Source of the DNA: Renibacterium sp.
Lineage (GTDB): Bacteria > Actinomycetota > Actinomycetes > Actinomycetales > Micrococcaceae
DNA: 64,000 bases
Reading direction: 5' to 3'
Assembly: GCA_017419405.1 (NCBI GenBank)
Contig: JAFOLH010000001.1
Span: forward strand, 620,001-684,000
This document shows, piece after piece, positions 31,516 to 40,477 of this stretch. Within the stretch, counting starts at the first letter, position 1. Every line of letters begins with the position of its first letter. Both the position numbers and the translations under genes were made by a program. The notes beneath the pieces were generated by a model, which worked only from the letters and a program-made list of their open reading frames with translations, had not been told where the DNA came from and ran no database searches.

Positions 31516-32238
31516 ATGCAGACGGTCAGCGAACAAATGCATCTGGATTCCTTGGACGGCGCCCTCGGTTTCCTGGAAGGCAACCTGTCCCGGGCCCGAG
31601 CAGCGCCGGGGACTGCGGTGCCGGCCTGCCCCGGTTGGACGGTTGCCGATCTGTACGGGCATCTGGGTACCGTGCACCGGTGGATCTCCGCGATTCTGGA
31701 ACTCGCCGGGACCGGACAGCGCCCCGGACCGCGCAGCGACGGTTCGCGTCCCCCGGACGCCGATCCTTTCGACTTCTTCGCGGCTTCCGCCCGGGCGATG
31801 TTCCGAAAACTCCGCGCTGCCGACCCGGCCACGCCGAGCTGGACCTTCAGCCCGCCGCCGCGCACCGTGGGGTTCTGGCTCCGGCGGCAGAATCTGGAAC
31901 ACCTGATCCACGCCGAAGACCTGGCCCAGGCCTTCCGGCTTCCCGCGCCGGAGCTCTCCGCCCAGATGGCGCTGGACGGTGCGGACGAAGTGCTGGGCAT
32001 GCTGGTTCCGCAGCGGATCCGGGCCGGTTCGGTTCCGGCGCCGAGTCCCGCTCTGGCTTTCCAGTCGGCCGGCCGACGTTGGTCGATCGGCGACGGCGCA
32101 CCGGTGGCCGAGCTCAGCTCCGAGCCGGTTCCGCTTTTCCATGGGCTCTGGCGGCGTTCCAGACTGCTTGATTCGGCGACCGTTGCGGGCCCGGTCCGCG
32201 GCTTCACCGAATTTCTCGCGACCGACTACGTTCCGTGA
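31516..32238 (+). CDS. Maleylpyruvate isomerase-family mycothiol-dependent enzyme
   Basis: The 240-residue protein is of the DinB-fold TIGR03083 family, whose members use mycothiol, the actinobacterial thiol. The N-terminal block VPACPGWTVADLYGHLGTVHRW (residues about 35-56) supplies a metal His, and NLEHLIHAEDLAQA near 130-143 carries the conserved Glu and second His. A C-terminal domain of about 90 residues follows. The ATG at 31516 lies 6 nt after a TAGGCT -10 element. The actual substrate is unknown: most members annotated this way are not proven maleylpyruvate isomerases. Confidence 0.82.
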   Translation: MQTVSEQMHLDSLDGALGFLEGNLSRARAAPGTAVPACPGWTVADLYGHLGTVHRWISAILELAGTGQRPGPRSDGSRPPDADPFDFFAASARAMFRKLRAADPATPSWTFSPPPRTVGFWLRRQNLEHLIHAEDLAQAFRLPAPELSAQMALDGADEVLGMLVPQRIRAGSVPAPSPALAFQSAGRRWSIGDGAPVAELSSEPVPLFHGLWRRSRLLDSATVAGPVRGFTEFLATDYVP

Positions 32239-32365
32239 CCGGTGCCGGGACGGCCGGCGGCCAGGAGCGGCAATGGATTGATTTTGCCGGTGCCGAGCGG
32301 CTAAGTTCAGTGAAAGTCTTTAGTCACCTAATGACGCCTGACGGCGAAGCCAAGCGAGGGTACCC

Positions 32366-32701
32366 GTGAGTTTGCGACCATTGACAGCGCAGGAACGCGC
32401 AGTCGCCCTGGAGAAAGCCACCAAAGCGCGTGCCATCCGGGCGGAAGTGAAGCAAGGGGTCAAAAGCGGGAAAACCAGCGTAGCGCAAGTGATCAGCGCG
32501 GCCGACAAGGAAGAGGCATTGGGCCGTTTGAAAGTTTCGGAACTCCTGGCCGCGCTGCCCGGCGTGGGCCAGGTCCGGGCCAGTGCGATCATGGCCAAGA
32601 TCGGGATCGCACCGACCCGGCGGATCCGAGGGCTCGGGGTGCACCAGCGCAAAGCCCTGATCGAATTGCTCAGCGCCAACAATCCGCGCGCCGCACGGTA
32701 G
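32366..32701 (+). CDS. mihF: Actinobacterial integration host factor (mIHF)
   Basis: The 111-residue nucleoid protein belongs to the actinobacterial mIHF family, unrelated in fold to the IHF/HU heterodimer. The DNA-binding helix-two-turn-helix region is seen in [20 protein letters not shown] and the following [18 protein letters not shown]. An N-terminal helix rich in Ala, Lys and Glu precedes it. The GTG at 32366 has GAGGG about 6 nt upstream. gmk begins 11 nt after the stop, the usual actinobacterial order mihF-gmk-rpoZ. Confidence 0.93.
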   Translation: MSLRPLTAQERAVALEKATKARAIRAEVKQGVKSGKTSVAQVISAADKEEALGRLKVSELLAALPGVGQVRASAIMAKIGIAPTRRIRGLGVHQRKALIELLSANNPRAAR

Positions 32702-32711
32702 TTTAGTATCC

Positions 32712-33305
32712 GTGTCTGATTCACCTTATGCAGCCGGGCTCACTGTCCTGGCCGGGCCGACCGCCGTCGGCAAAGGAACCGTTTCCACCTTCATCCGGGA
32801 CAATTTCCCCCAGGTTTGGCTTTCCGTGTCGGCGACCACCAGACCTCCTCGGCCCGGAGAAATCGAAGGCGTGCACTATTTCTTCAAAAGCCCTGAGGAG
32901 TTCGACCGGCTGATTGCCGACGGCGCCTTCCTCGAGTGGGCGGTGGTGCACGGACGGAATCGCTACGGTACCCTGCGCTCGACCGTCGACGCGGCGGTTT
33001 CGGCCGGGAAGTCGGTACTCCTGGAAATAGATTTGCAGGGCGCACGCCAGGTCAAGGCGGCGGTTCCAGAGGCCAGATTCGTCTTTCTGGCACCGCCTAG
33101 CTGGGACGAATTGGTACGCCGGCTGATCGGTCGCGGCACGGAAACCGCCGAAGAGCAGCAACGTCGGCTGGAAACCGCTAAAATAGAACTCGCTGCCGAA
33201 GCAGAGTTCGATCACACCATCATCAATGACAGTGTGCACAGGGCAGCGGAGGAACTCGTTTCCCTCATGGGAGTCTCCGGTACGTCCGTATCGGAGAACA
33301 CGTAA
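32712..33305 (+). CDS. gmk: Guanylate kinase
   Basis: Gmk (197 residues) phosphorylates GMP to GDP. The P loop GPTAVGKGT is near residue 15, the GMP-binding [19 protein letters not shown] near 42-60, and the lid [17 protein letters not shown] near 137-153. The GTG at 32712 gives [15 protein letters not shown] lies 7 nt upstream, so the gene may also be expressed as a leaderless mRNA, although it closely follows mihF. rpoZ follows after 14 nt. Confidence 0.95.
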   Translation: MSDSPYAAGLTVLAGPTAVGKGTVSTFIRDNFPQVWLSVSATTRPPRPGEIEGVHYFFKSPEEFDRLIADGAFLEWAVVHGRNRYGTLRSTVDAAVSAGKSVLLEIDLQGARQVKAAVPEARFVFLAPPSWDELVRRLIGRGTETAEEQQRRLETAKIELAAEAEFDHTIINDSVHRAAEELVSLMGVSGTSVSENT

Positions 33306-33319
33306 TTTTTGGAGTATTT

Positions 33320-33592
33320 GTGTCTAATCCTGCCGAAGGCATCATCAACCCGCCGATCGATTCGCTGCTCGAGGCCGCGGATTCGAAATACGGCCTGGTC
33401 ATCTTCGGTGCCAAGCGCGCCCGCCAGATCAACGCCTACTACGCGCAGCTCCACGAGGGCTTGTTCGAATACGTGGGCCCCTTGGTCGACACCAAGTTGA
33501 ACGAAAAGCCGCTCTCCATCGCCTTGCGCGAAATCAACGAGGGCATGCTCGTGGCCAAGCCGGTCGAAGCCCCCGCAGACGGCGCCGAATAA
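33320..33592 (+). CDS. rpoZ: RNA polymerase omega subunit
   Basis: Omega (90 residues) helps fold and place the beta' subunit. The core block [20 protein letters not shown] lies near residues 22-41, followed by the conserved [22 protein letters not shown] lies 5 nt before the GTG start. It is in the usual place between gmk and coaBC. A short acidic tail ends the protein. Confidence 0.95.
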   Translation: MSNPAEGIINPPIDSLLEAADSKYGLVIFGAKRARQINAYYAQLHEGLFEYVGPLVDTKLNEKPLSIALREINEGMLVAKPVEAPADGAE

Positions 33593-33599
33593 GCCCCCG

Positions 33600-34871
33600 A
33601 TGCGCATAGTCCTCGGTGTCGGCGGTGGGATTGCGGCGTACAAGGCCGCTTCCTTGCTGCGTTTGTTCACCGAATCGGGGCATTCGGTCACCGTGATTCC
33701 GACTGAAGCCTCGTTGGCGTTCGTCGGCAAGGCCACGTGGGAAGCGCTGTCCGGCAACCCGGTGAGCAATTCGGTGTTCGATCAGGTGGACAAGGTCAAC
33801 CACGTCAGGCTGGGCCACGAAGCCGATCTCCTGGTGATCGCACCGGCAACTGCGGACCTGTTGGCCCGGGCGGCCGGTGGACATGCCGATGATCTGCTGA
33901 CGAATACCCTGCTGATGGCGCGCGGTCCGGTGCTTTTCGCTCCGGCGATGCATTCCGAGATGTGGGCGAATCCGGCTACCCGGGCCAATGTCGCGACCCT
34001 CCGGGATCGTGGCGCGAACGTTTTGGAACCGGCAGTCGGCCGGTTGACCGGCGCCGACTCCGGACCGGGCCGGCTGCCCGAGCCCGAGGCGATTTTCACC
34101 GCTGCGATGGCCTTGTTCGACGGGGTTGCGCCAGGCGGCAATGCCGGTTCGAACGCCGTCGCCGCAGCAGATCCGCGGTTGCGCGGCAAACGCGTCGTGG
34201 TCACCGCCGGAGGCACCCGTGAGGCCCTGGACCCGGTCCGGTATCTCGGCAACCGTTCCTCCGGGAAACAAGGCATAGCGGTGGCGCTTGCCGCGCGCGC
34301 CGCCGGCGCCGAGGTCACCTTGATCGCCGCACACGTCGAAGTCGCCCTGCCGCAGGGAATCGACCTGGTCCAGGTGGAAAGCGCCCTGGAGCTGCAAGCG
34401 GCCGCACGATCGGCCAGCAGTACTGCGGACGTCCTGGTGATGGCAGCCGCGGTGGCGGATTTCCGTCCCGACCACACCGAGGGCGCGAAGATCAAAAAAC
34501 GCGATGACAGTGCGGACCCGGTGATCACTTTGGTGCGGAATCCGGATATCCTGGCCGGGCTGGTGGCCGATCGGAATGCCGGCGGGCGCCGCCAGCTGAT
34601 CGTCGGATTCGCGGCCGAAACCGGCGACGATCGCGGTGGGGTGCTCGACTACGCCCGCGCGAAATTGCAGCGCAAAGGCTGCGACCTCCTGGTGGTCAAC
34701 CAGGTCGGCCCGGGCGCCGGCGGGCAGGAACTGACTTTCGGACAGGATTCCAACGAGGTACTCATCCTGGACCGTGACGGCTCCGAACCACTCGCGGCGC
34801 AAGGGACGAAACAAGAAGTCGCGAACGCCGTCATGGCACGAATCGCCGAAAAGCTCGGCGCCGAGAACTGA
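33600..34871 (+). CDS. coaBC: Bifunctional phosphopantothenoylcysteine synthetase / decarboxylase
   Basis: CoaBC (423 residues) couples cysteine to 4'-phosphopantothenate and decarboxylates the product, two steps of coenzyme A synthesis. The N-terminal flavoprotein half shows VGGGIAAYKAASLLR and the active-site His region near residue 65. The substrate motif reads PAMHSEMW where the classic form is PxMNxxMW. The C-terminal CoaB half shows VVVTAGGTREALDPVRYLGNRSSGKQG and AAVADFRP. The lid reads LTGADSGPGR and lacks the Cys of the E. coli lid. The ATG at 33600 comes 7 nt after the rpoZ stop. Confidence 0.93.
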   Translation: MRIVLGVGGGIAAYKAASLLRLFTESGHSVTVIPTEASLAFVGKATWEALSGNPVSNSVFDQVDKVNHVRLGHEADLLVIAPATADLLARAAGGHADDLLTNTLLMARGPVLFAPAMHSEMWANPATRANVATLRDRGANVLEPAVGRLTGADSGPGRLPEPEAIFTAAMALFDGVAPGGNAGSNAVAAADPRLRGKRVVVTAGGTREALDPVRYLGNRSSGKQGIAVALAARAAGAEVTLIAAHVEVALPQGIDLVQVESALELQAAARSASSTADVLVMAAAVADFRPDHTEGAKIKKRDDSADPVITLVRNPDILAGLVADRNAGGRRQLIVGFAAETGDDRGGVLDYARAKLQRKGCDLLVVNQVGPGAGGQELTFGQDSNEVLILDRDGSEPLAAQGTKQEVANAVMARIAEKLGAEN

Positions 34872-34972
34872 CCACTACCGAAATTCCTGGATTCCGCGCG
34901 CGTCCGCGGGTCCCGCATGAACATCTGTGACTGGCGGTTGCTTCCCAACGGGGCAACGGCCGGCCCGGGAAG

Positions 34973-34978
34973 TAGAGT
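34973..34978 (+). promoter_or_regulatory. -10 element of leaderless metK (TAGAGT)
   Basis: TAGAGT is followed by 5 nt and the GTG at 34984. No Shine-Dalgarno sequence is present. If transcription starts at the GTG there is no room for a SAM riboswitch. Confidence 0.5.
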
Positions 34979-34983
34979 GAACT

Positions 34984-36207
34984 GTGAGCTCAACCAAGGA
35001 ATCCCCAGCAGTCCCGAACGGACTCCGGCTATTCACTTCGGAATCGGTCACCGAAGGGCACCCGGACAAGATCTGCGATCAGATCAGCGACGCGATCCTG
35101 GATGCGTTGTTGGCCAAAGACCCGGAATCCCGGGTGGCGGTAGAAACGTTGGCGACCACGGGCCTGGTCCACGTCGCCGGAGAAGTCACCACCGAAGCCT
35201 ATGTGGAAATTCCGCAGATCGTCCGCGAGACCATCCTGAACATCGGCTACGATTCCTCGGCGAACGGATTCGACGGCGCCCGGTGCGGCGTGTCGGTGTC
35301 GATCGGGCAGCAGTCGCCGGAGATTTTCGACGGGGTGTTTAATTCGCTGGAAGCCCGGGAGGGCACCGACGTCGACGAATACGACCGGCAGGGCGCCGGT
35401 GACCAGGGTCTGATGTTCGGCTACGCCTCCGATGAGACGGCCAGTCTGATGCCGACGCCGATCTTCTTGGCGCACCGGCTCTCCGAGCGGCTCTCCGAAG
35501 TCCGCAAGAGCGGGGTGCTGCCGTACCTGCGACCGGACGGCAAGACCCAGGTGACCATCGGGTACGACGGCGACCGCCCGGTGAGCGTCGAAACCGTGGT
35601 GATCTCCAGCCAGCATGCCGAAAACGCTTCCCTGGAGCAATTGCGGTTCGACCTCGCGGATCTGGTGATCGCGCCGGTTCTCGCGGAATCCGGCCTGGAC
35701 ACCACGGCGACCCGGAGCATCCTGAACCCGGCGGGCCTGTTCATCGTCGGCGGGCCGGTCGGCGATGCCGGGTTGACCGGCCGGAAGATCATCGTCGACA
35801 CCTACGGCGGGATGGCCCGGCACGGCGGTGGCGCCTTTTCCGGAAAAGACCCGTCGAAAGTCGACCGCTCCGCGGCTTATGCCATGCGCTGGGTGGCGAA
35901 GAACGTGGTGGCGGCAGGGTTGGCCCGGCGTGCTGAGATCCAGGTCGCCTATGCGATCGGCCAAGCGCGGCCGGTCGGGACCTACGTCGAGACTTTCGGC
36001 ACCGAGACCGTGGATCCGGCGAAAATCAGCGAAGCGATCCTGGAAGTCTTCGACTTGCGTCCGCAAGCGATCATCAACGATCTTGACCTCAAGCGGCCGA
36101 TTTATGCGAAGACCGCCGCCCACGGGCATTTCGGCCGGGACGAACCGGAGTTCACCTGGGAACGCACCGATCGGGTGCCGGCACTGCGCGCGTTCTTCGG
36201 CGCGTGA
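34984..36207 (+). CDS. metK: S-adenosylmethionine synthetase
   Basis: MetK (407 residues) makes SAM from methionine and ATP. Signatures include [20 protein letters not shown] near residues 17-36, [12 protein letters not shown] near 138, the P-loop-like [19 protein letters not shown] near 280 and a conserved end ([16 protein letters not shown]). The GTG at 34984 gives [10 protein letters not shown]. It lies between coaBC and priA, the common actinobacterial order. Confidence 0.97.
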   Translation: MSSTKESPAVPNGLRLFTSESVTEGHPDKICDQISDAILDALLAKDPESRVAVETLATTGLVHVAGEVTTEAYVEIPQIVRETILNIGYDSSANGFDGARCGVSVSIGQQSPEIFDGVFNSLEAREGTDVDEYDRQGAGDQGLMFGYASDETASLMPTPIFLAHRLSERLSEVRKSGVLPYLRPDGKTQVTIGYDGDRPVSVETVVISSQHAENASLEQLRFDLADLVIAPVLAESGLDTTATRSILNPAGLFIVGGPVGDAGLTGRKIIVDTYGGMARHGGGAFSGKDPSKVDRSAAYAMRWVAKNVVAAGLARRAEIQVAYAIGQARPVGTYVETFGTETVDPAKISEAILEVFDLRPQAIINDLDLKRPIYAKTAAHGHFGRDEPEFTWERTDRVPALRAFFGA

Positions 36208-36275
36208 TTGTCGTTGCTGCATGATTGACTGTTGAGGTCGATCGGAATGGCAGCGGTTTCAGGCGGGAGGGCCGG

Positions 36276-38288
36276 ATGAGCATGGACGCCTTGCTGCCCT
36301 TCGCCGGAACGCCGGAGGGCCCGGAACTGCCGATCGCCCAGGTGCTGGTCGATTCCCCGTTGCCGCATTTGGACCGGCTGTTCGATTACCGGGTACCGAT
36401 CGAGTTGGATGCTGCGGCGCAGCCCGGTGTCCGGGTCAAGGTCCGGTTCGCCGGTCGTGAACTGGCCGGATTCCTGGTCGCCAGGACGGCGTTGCCGAGC
36501 ACCTCGCACCGACTTGCCGCGCTGGCCAAAGTAGTCAGCCCGGTGCCGGTGCTCACTCCGGAGATCTGGCAATTGGCGCAAGCCGTTGCCGCGCGCTATG
36601 CGGGCACCGTTTCCGATGTGCTCCGGGTGGCAGTGCCGGCCCGGATGGCCAAAATGGAACCGGGTTTCGTCCGGGACGCAGATGCCCTGGAACCGGCGCC
36701 GTTCACCCCGGATCCGGAGCCGCTGTCCGGCTATGACCGGGCGGCCCCGTTCTTGGACCACTTGGCGGCCGGCGGATCGCCGCGCGCCGTGTTGGGTTCG
36801 CTCAAGGGCTACGGCAAGACTGCCTGGTACCGGCAGATCGCGCAAGCGATAGCGGTGTGTTCGCTCAGCGGCCGTGGGGCCATCGCCGTGGTTCCGGACC
36901 AACGCGATTTGGACCGTCTGGCTGCTGCGGTGTCCGAGTTGCTGGGCCCGGACAGTTTCGTCCGGCTCAGCGCCGAGGAGGGCCCCACGCCGAGGTACCG
37001 GGGCTTTCTGCAGTTGCTTTCCGGTGAGCGTCGGATCGCTTTGGGCACCCGCTCAGCGGCGTTCGCCCCAGTGCGCGATCTGGGCCTTTTGTGCTGCTGG
37101 GACGACGGCGACGACCTGCTGATCGAGCGACGAGCGCCCTACCAGCACGCCCGGGAAGTGCTGCTGCTGCGCGCGGAGCAGCAGCAGACCGCGTTGCTGC
37201 TCGCCGGGCACAGCCGGAGCACCGAGGCGCAACGCCTCGTGGACAGCGGCTGGGCGCAGACCATCGATCCGCGTCGCCCCGCAGTCCGGGCCGCGGTGCC
37301 GCGGGTGATCAGTACCAGCGACAGCTTCGAACGCGAACGGGATCCTTTGGCGGCGTTGGCTCGATTGCCGCATCGGGCCTGGTTGAGCGCACAGGAAGGC
37401 CTGCAGCGGGGGCCGGTGCTGGTCCAGGTGGCCCGCGGCGGTTACGCTCCGGCTCTGGCCTGTGAACGTTGCCGTGAGTCGGCCCGTTGCACACTCTGCC
37501 AAGGCCCTTTGTCGCAGGCAAAGTCGGCCGCTTCGGCGGTGCGTTGCGGTTGGTGCGGCACCCCGGAAAACGACTTCCATTGCCGGCATTGCGGGGGCAC
37601 CAGCTTGCGCCGCACCGTGGCCGGCATCGGCCGTACCGCAGAAGAATTGGGCCGGGCCTTTCCCAAGGTCACGGTGGTCTCGTCGGCCGGCGACCAGGTC
37701 AAGGACACGGTGCCGGACAAACCGGCGTTGGTAGTGGCCACGGTCGGCGCCGAACCGGTTGCCGAGAACGGTTATGCCGCAGCCCTGCTACTCGACGGCG
37801 ACGCCCTGATGCGGCGGGAAAACCTGCGCGCGGCGGAGGAAGCGGCACGGCGCTGGTTCAATGCGGCCGCCTTGGTCCGATCGACCGAGCTCGGTGGGGT
37901 CGTGGTGCTCACCGCGGCGCAGAGCGAAGCCGCGGCTGCCTTGGTCCGATGGGACCCGGCGGGTTTCGCGGAGCGGGAACTCGCACTGCGCCGGGAACTG
38001 GGTTTGCCGCCGGCGGTGCGTTTGATTGCGGTCACCGGGGTGCTCGACTCGGTCACCGACTTCATGGCGCGGCTGGACCTGCCGGCCGAAGTGCGCCAGG
38101 TCGGCCCGGCGCTGTTGGAGACCGGTGCCGGTGCTCCCGCTGCTGCCGAATACCGGGTCCTGGTCTTCGTGCCTTATGCGCTTGCCAGCCGGGTATTGGC
38201 CGAACTGCGGGCGGTCAAGGCGAGCCTTTCGGCGTCCCGGCCGGTGGCGCCGGTGCAGATCCGCTGCGATGGGCTTGATGTGCTGTGA
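36276..38288 (+). CDS. priA: Primosomal protein N' (PriA), helicase-degenerate
   Basis: The 670-residue protein is the actinobacterial form of the replication-restart factor PriA. The 3'-binding and winged-helix regions are at the N terminus (PIAQVLVDSPLPHLDRLFDY). The zinc-binding block is intact, with CERC, CTLC, CGWC and CRHC pairs around residues 405-450. The ATP site is degenerate: Walker A reads GSLKGYGKTAWY rather than GVTGSGKT, and the DEEH box is replaced by CWDDGDD. Helicase activity is therefore unlikely, as noted for mycobacterial PriA. The ATG at 36276 has GGGAGG 5 nt upstream. fmt, the usual next gene, is absent here. Confidence 0.92.
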   Translation: MSMDALLPFAGTPEGPELPIAQVLVDSPLPHLDRLFDYRVPIELDAAAQPGVRVKVRFAGRELAGFLVARTALPSTSHRLAALAKVVSPVPVLTPEIWQLAQAVAARYAGTVSDVLRVAVPARMAKMEPGFVRDADALEPAPFTPDPEPLSGYDRAAPFLDHLAAGGSPRAVLGSLKGYGKTAWYRQIAQAIAVCSLSGRGAIAVVPDQRDLDRLAAAVSELLGPDSFVRLSAEEGPTPRYRGFLQLLSGERRIALGTRSAAFAPVRDLGLLCCWDDGDDLLIERRAPYQHAREVLLLRAEQQQTALLLAGHSRSTEAQRLVDSGWAQTIDPRRPAVRAAVPRVISTSDSFERERDPLAALARLPHRAWLSAQEGLQRGPVLVQVARGGYAPALACERCRESARCTLCQGPLSQAKSAASAVRCGWCGTPENDFHCRHCGGTSLRRTVAGIGRTAEELGRAFPKVTVVSSAGDQVKDTVPDKPALVVATVGAEPVAENGYAAALLLDGDALMRRENLRAAEEAARRWFNAAALVRSTELGGVVVLTAAQSEAAAALVRWDPAGFAERELALRRELGLPPAVRLIAVTGVLDSVTDFMARLDLPAEVRQVGPALLETGAGAPAAAEYRVLVFVPYALASRVLAELRAVKASLSASRPVAPVQIRCDGLDVL

Positions 38289-38312
38289 CCCGGGAACGCG
38301 GACGCTCCCGGG
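38289..38312. terminator. Weak hairpin after priA
   Basis: CCCGGGA and TCCCGGG form a 7-bp stem with a 10-nt loop directly after the priA stop, between convergent priA and the HdeD gene. No T tract follows. Confidence 0.45.
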
Positions 38313-38329
38313 CCAGCGCAAACCTCAGG

Positions 38330-38887
38330 TCATCCGGCCGATTTGACGGCGGAGCGGATCCGGAATGACATGGCGATCTTCGAGATTCCGAACAGCACCG
38401 CGAACAATCCGAAGATCCACAGCACGGTGAGCAGCCCGGCACCCGGTGCCGACAGGACGAAAATTCCCCAAATCAAAACGATGATGCCGGTGACGAGCAG
38501 CCAAACCCAAACACTGCCGAGCGAACGCCGGAGCATAACCGATTCGGCGATTTGCAGAATACCGAGCAAAAGCGCCCAGAATCCGATCAGGAAGCCCACG
38601 GCCAATGCGCTGAAATCGGGCAACGCGAGTGCCACGATGCCAGCCAGCACTGAGACGATGCCTTCCACGATCAGCCAGCCCCAGAGCCGCTGCTTGCCGC
38701 GGGAACCGATGGCGATGACCACCGCCGAAATGCCATCCACGATTGCATAAAACCCGAACACGATAATCAGGACAATGATCGTGGTGCCTGGTGAGAACCA
38801 GGCGTAAAGTCCGAGGAAGACGGCGAAGATGCCGCGCAACAAGACCAACCACCACAATTGCCGACTACCTGTATAAACCTCGGTCAC
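38330..38887 (-). CDS. HdeD-family membrane protein
   Basis: The 185-residue protein consists almost wholly of six hydrophobic segments arranged as three hairpins, the layout of the HdeD (DUF308) family. Examples are LLRGIFAVFLGLYAW near residue 20, YAIVDGISAVVIAIG near 50, and VWLLVTGIIVLIWGIFVLS near 125. In enterobacteria HdeD is linked to acid resistance; in actinobacteria the role is unproven. The GTG at 38887 is chosen because GGGGG lies 7 nt upstream; an ATG at 38914 is in frame but lacks such a site. It is divergent from the FAD monooxygenase and may share its control region. Confidence 0.85.
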   Translation of the reverse strand: MTEVYTGSRQLWWLVLLRGIFAVFLGLYAWFSPGTTIIVLIIVFGFYAIVDGISAVVIAIGSRGKQRLWGWLIVEGIVSVLAGIVALALPDFSALAVGFLIGFWALLLGILQIAESVMLRRSLGSVWVWLLVTGIIVLIWGIFVLSAPGAGLLTVLWIFGLFAVLFGISKIAMSFRIRSAVKSAG

Positions 38888-38924
38888 TTTGGATCCCCCT
38901 ATTTCCATAAACAATGCATTTCAC

Positions 38925-38953
38925 ATGACGATGCAACATCGTCGAAATACTAT
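38925..38953 (+). promoter_or_regulatory. Promoter with embedded operator-like palindrome
   Basis: A -35 element ATGACG (38925-38930) and a -10 element TACTAT (38948-38953) are 17 nt apart and point at the FAD monooxygenase. The perfect palindrome GACGATG-CAA-CATCGTC (38927-38943) covers the end of the -35 and most of the spacer. A dimeric repressor bound there would block RNA polymerase. No regulator gene is adjacent. Confidence 0.6.
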
Positions 38954-39085
38954 CTCAGGAATTCTGGGCTGCCCAGGGCTGCGACTCGCCCATCGGACGG
39001 CGCTATTGCGCAGCACCGGGACTAGCCGGCCAGGACGAGTATGGTTGCTGGTATTGGGAACCCCACCGTGGCAAGGAGTACTTCA

Positions 39086-40477
39086 ATGAGCATGGACCAC
39101 CACCGGATCGCGATCATCGGTGCCGGCTTGGGCGGTCTGGTGCTGGCTCGGGTGCTCCAGGTCAACGGCATCGAGGCGACGCTGTTCGAGCTGGAGCCTT
39201 CCCGGCAAGCCCGCACCCAGGGCGGGATGCTGGACATCCACGAAAACAACGGCCAACGCGCACTCCGTGCCGCCGGCCTTTTCGACGAATTCCGGGCACT
39301 GGTCCATGAAGGTGGCGAAGCCATGCGAATTCTGGACGGACAGGGCGCGGTGCACCGCGAAGAAGCCGACTCCGGGTCGTTCGAACGTCCGGAGATCGAC
39401 CGCGGCGAGCTGCGCCGGCTGCTGCTGGACTCGCTGCCGGAATCCGCCATCCAGTGGGGCCGGAAACTGGTATCCGCCCGACCTGCGGCGGACCGCGACG
39501 GAACCCACGTGCTGGAATTCGCGGATGGCAGCAGCGCCAGCGCCGGGTTGTTGGTCGGGGCCGACGGAGCCTGGTCGAAAGTCCGGCCGTTGCTCTCCAC
39601 GGCGGCTCCGGAGTACACCGGAGTGTCCTTCGTCGAGTTCGACCTCTTCGGCGCCGATGCGAAACATCCGGCCGAGGCCGCAGTCGTCGGCGACGGCATG
39701 CTGTTCGCATTGCAGGGGGAGACCGGGATCCTGGGGCACCGGGAAAGCGACGGCAGTCTGCACATCTATCTGGGCCGGCGGGCACCGGAGGAATGGCTGG
39801 ACGGCATCGACTTCGACGACACCGCTGCGGCAAAAGCCGCGATGCTGGACGTGCTCGACGGCTGGCACGAAGATCTGCGCGGATTGGTCGCCAATGCGGA
39901 TACCGGGCTGACCCCGCGCCGGATCAATGCCTTGCCAGTAGGTCTTTCCTGGCAACCAGTACCGGGTGTGACGCTGCTCGGCGATGCGGCCCACTTGATG
40001 TCGCCGTTCGCCGGCGAGGGTGCGAATCTGGCGATGTACGACGCCGCCGAACTCGGCGCGGCGATCGCAGCGTCGCCGAACGATCCGGATCGCGCATTGC
40101 GCGAGTACGAAACTGCCATGTTCGCCCGTTCGGCGGAGGCGGCGGCAGACTCGGCGCAGGGGTTGGAGATCATCTTCGCGCCGGATTCACCGCGCGGGCT
40201 GGTCGAAATGTTCGCTTCCTTCGATGCGCAGGCAGCGCGGACCCGAGCTGAAGATCCGGTTCGGAACTCAGCGCTGCTGCCGGATCAGTTCCGCATCTTC
40301 CGGGCATGGATCGCAGCGGCTTCTTCGGCCATCCGCAGCAGCGATCGGGCAGAGGCCTCCCAGGTGTACTTCCCGGCCTGGACCAGGGAAGCCGCGGAGC
40401 GACGGCGCCATTCCTCCGGATCTGCGAGCGCCCGGACCTCTCGGGCGAAGCCGGCCGGATCCTCGGCGTCGGCATAA
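39086..40477 (+). CDS. TetX-like FAD-dependent monooxygenase with extended C terminus
   Basis: The 463-residue flavoprotein is of the aromatic-ring hydroxylase class. The Rossmann motif IAIIGAGLGGLVLARVL opens the protein, the DG motif is in GLLVGADGAWSKVR near residue 165, and the second FAD motif is GVTLLGDAAHLMSPFAGEGANLAM near 300. The homologous core ends near residue 390. The remaining stretch is Ser/Ala/Arg-rich, and about 64 codons of it are antisense to the last codons of the glycosyltransferase gene. This looks like loss of the original stop. AAGGAG lies 7 nt before the ATG. The substrate is unknown; detoxification or antibiotic modification is possible. Confidence 0.85.
   Translation: MSMDHHRIAIIGAGLGGLVLARVLQVNGIEATLFELEPSRQARTQGGMLDIHENNGQRALRAAGLFDEFRALVHEGGEAMRILDGQGAVHREEADSGSFERPEIDRGELRRLLLDSLPESAIQWGRKLVSARPAADRDGTHVLEFADGSSASAGLLVGADGAWSKVRPLLSTAAPEYTGVSFVEFDLFGADAKHPAEAAVVGDGMLFALQGETGILGHRESDGSLHIYLGRRAPEEWLDGIDFDDTAAAKAAMLDVLDGWHEDLRGLVANADTGLTPRRINALPVGLSWQPVPGVTLLGDAAHLMSPFAGEGANLAMYDAAELGAAIAASPNDPDRALREYETAMFARSAEAAADSAQGLEIIFAPDSPRGLVEMFASFDAQAARTRAEDPVRNSALLPDQFRIFRAWIAAASSAIRSSDRAEASQVYFPAWTREAAERRRHSSGSASARTSRAKPAGSSASA

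Noticed and set aside
34872-34983. Possible SAM riboswitch before metK
   Set aside because: No SAM-I, II or IV core could be drawn, and the -10 element 5 nt before the GTG leaves no leader.
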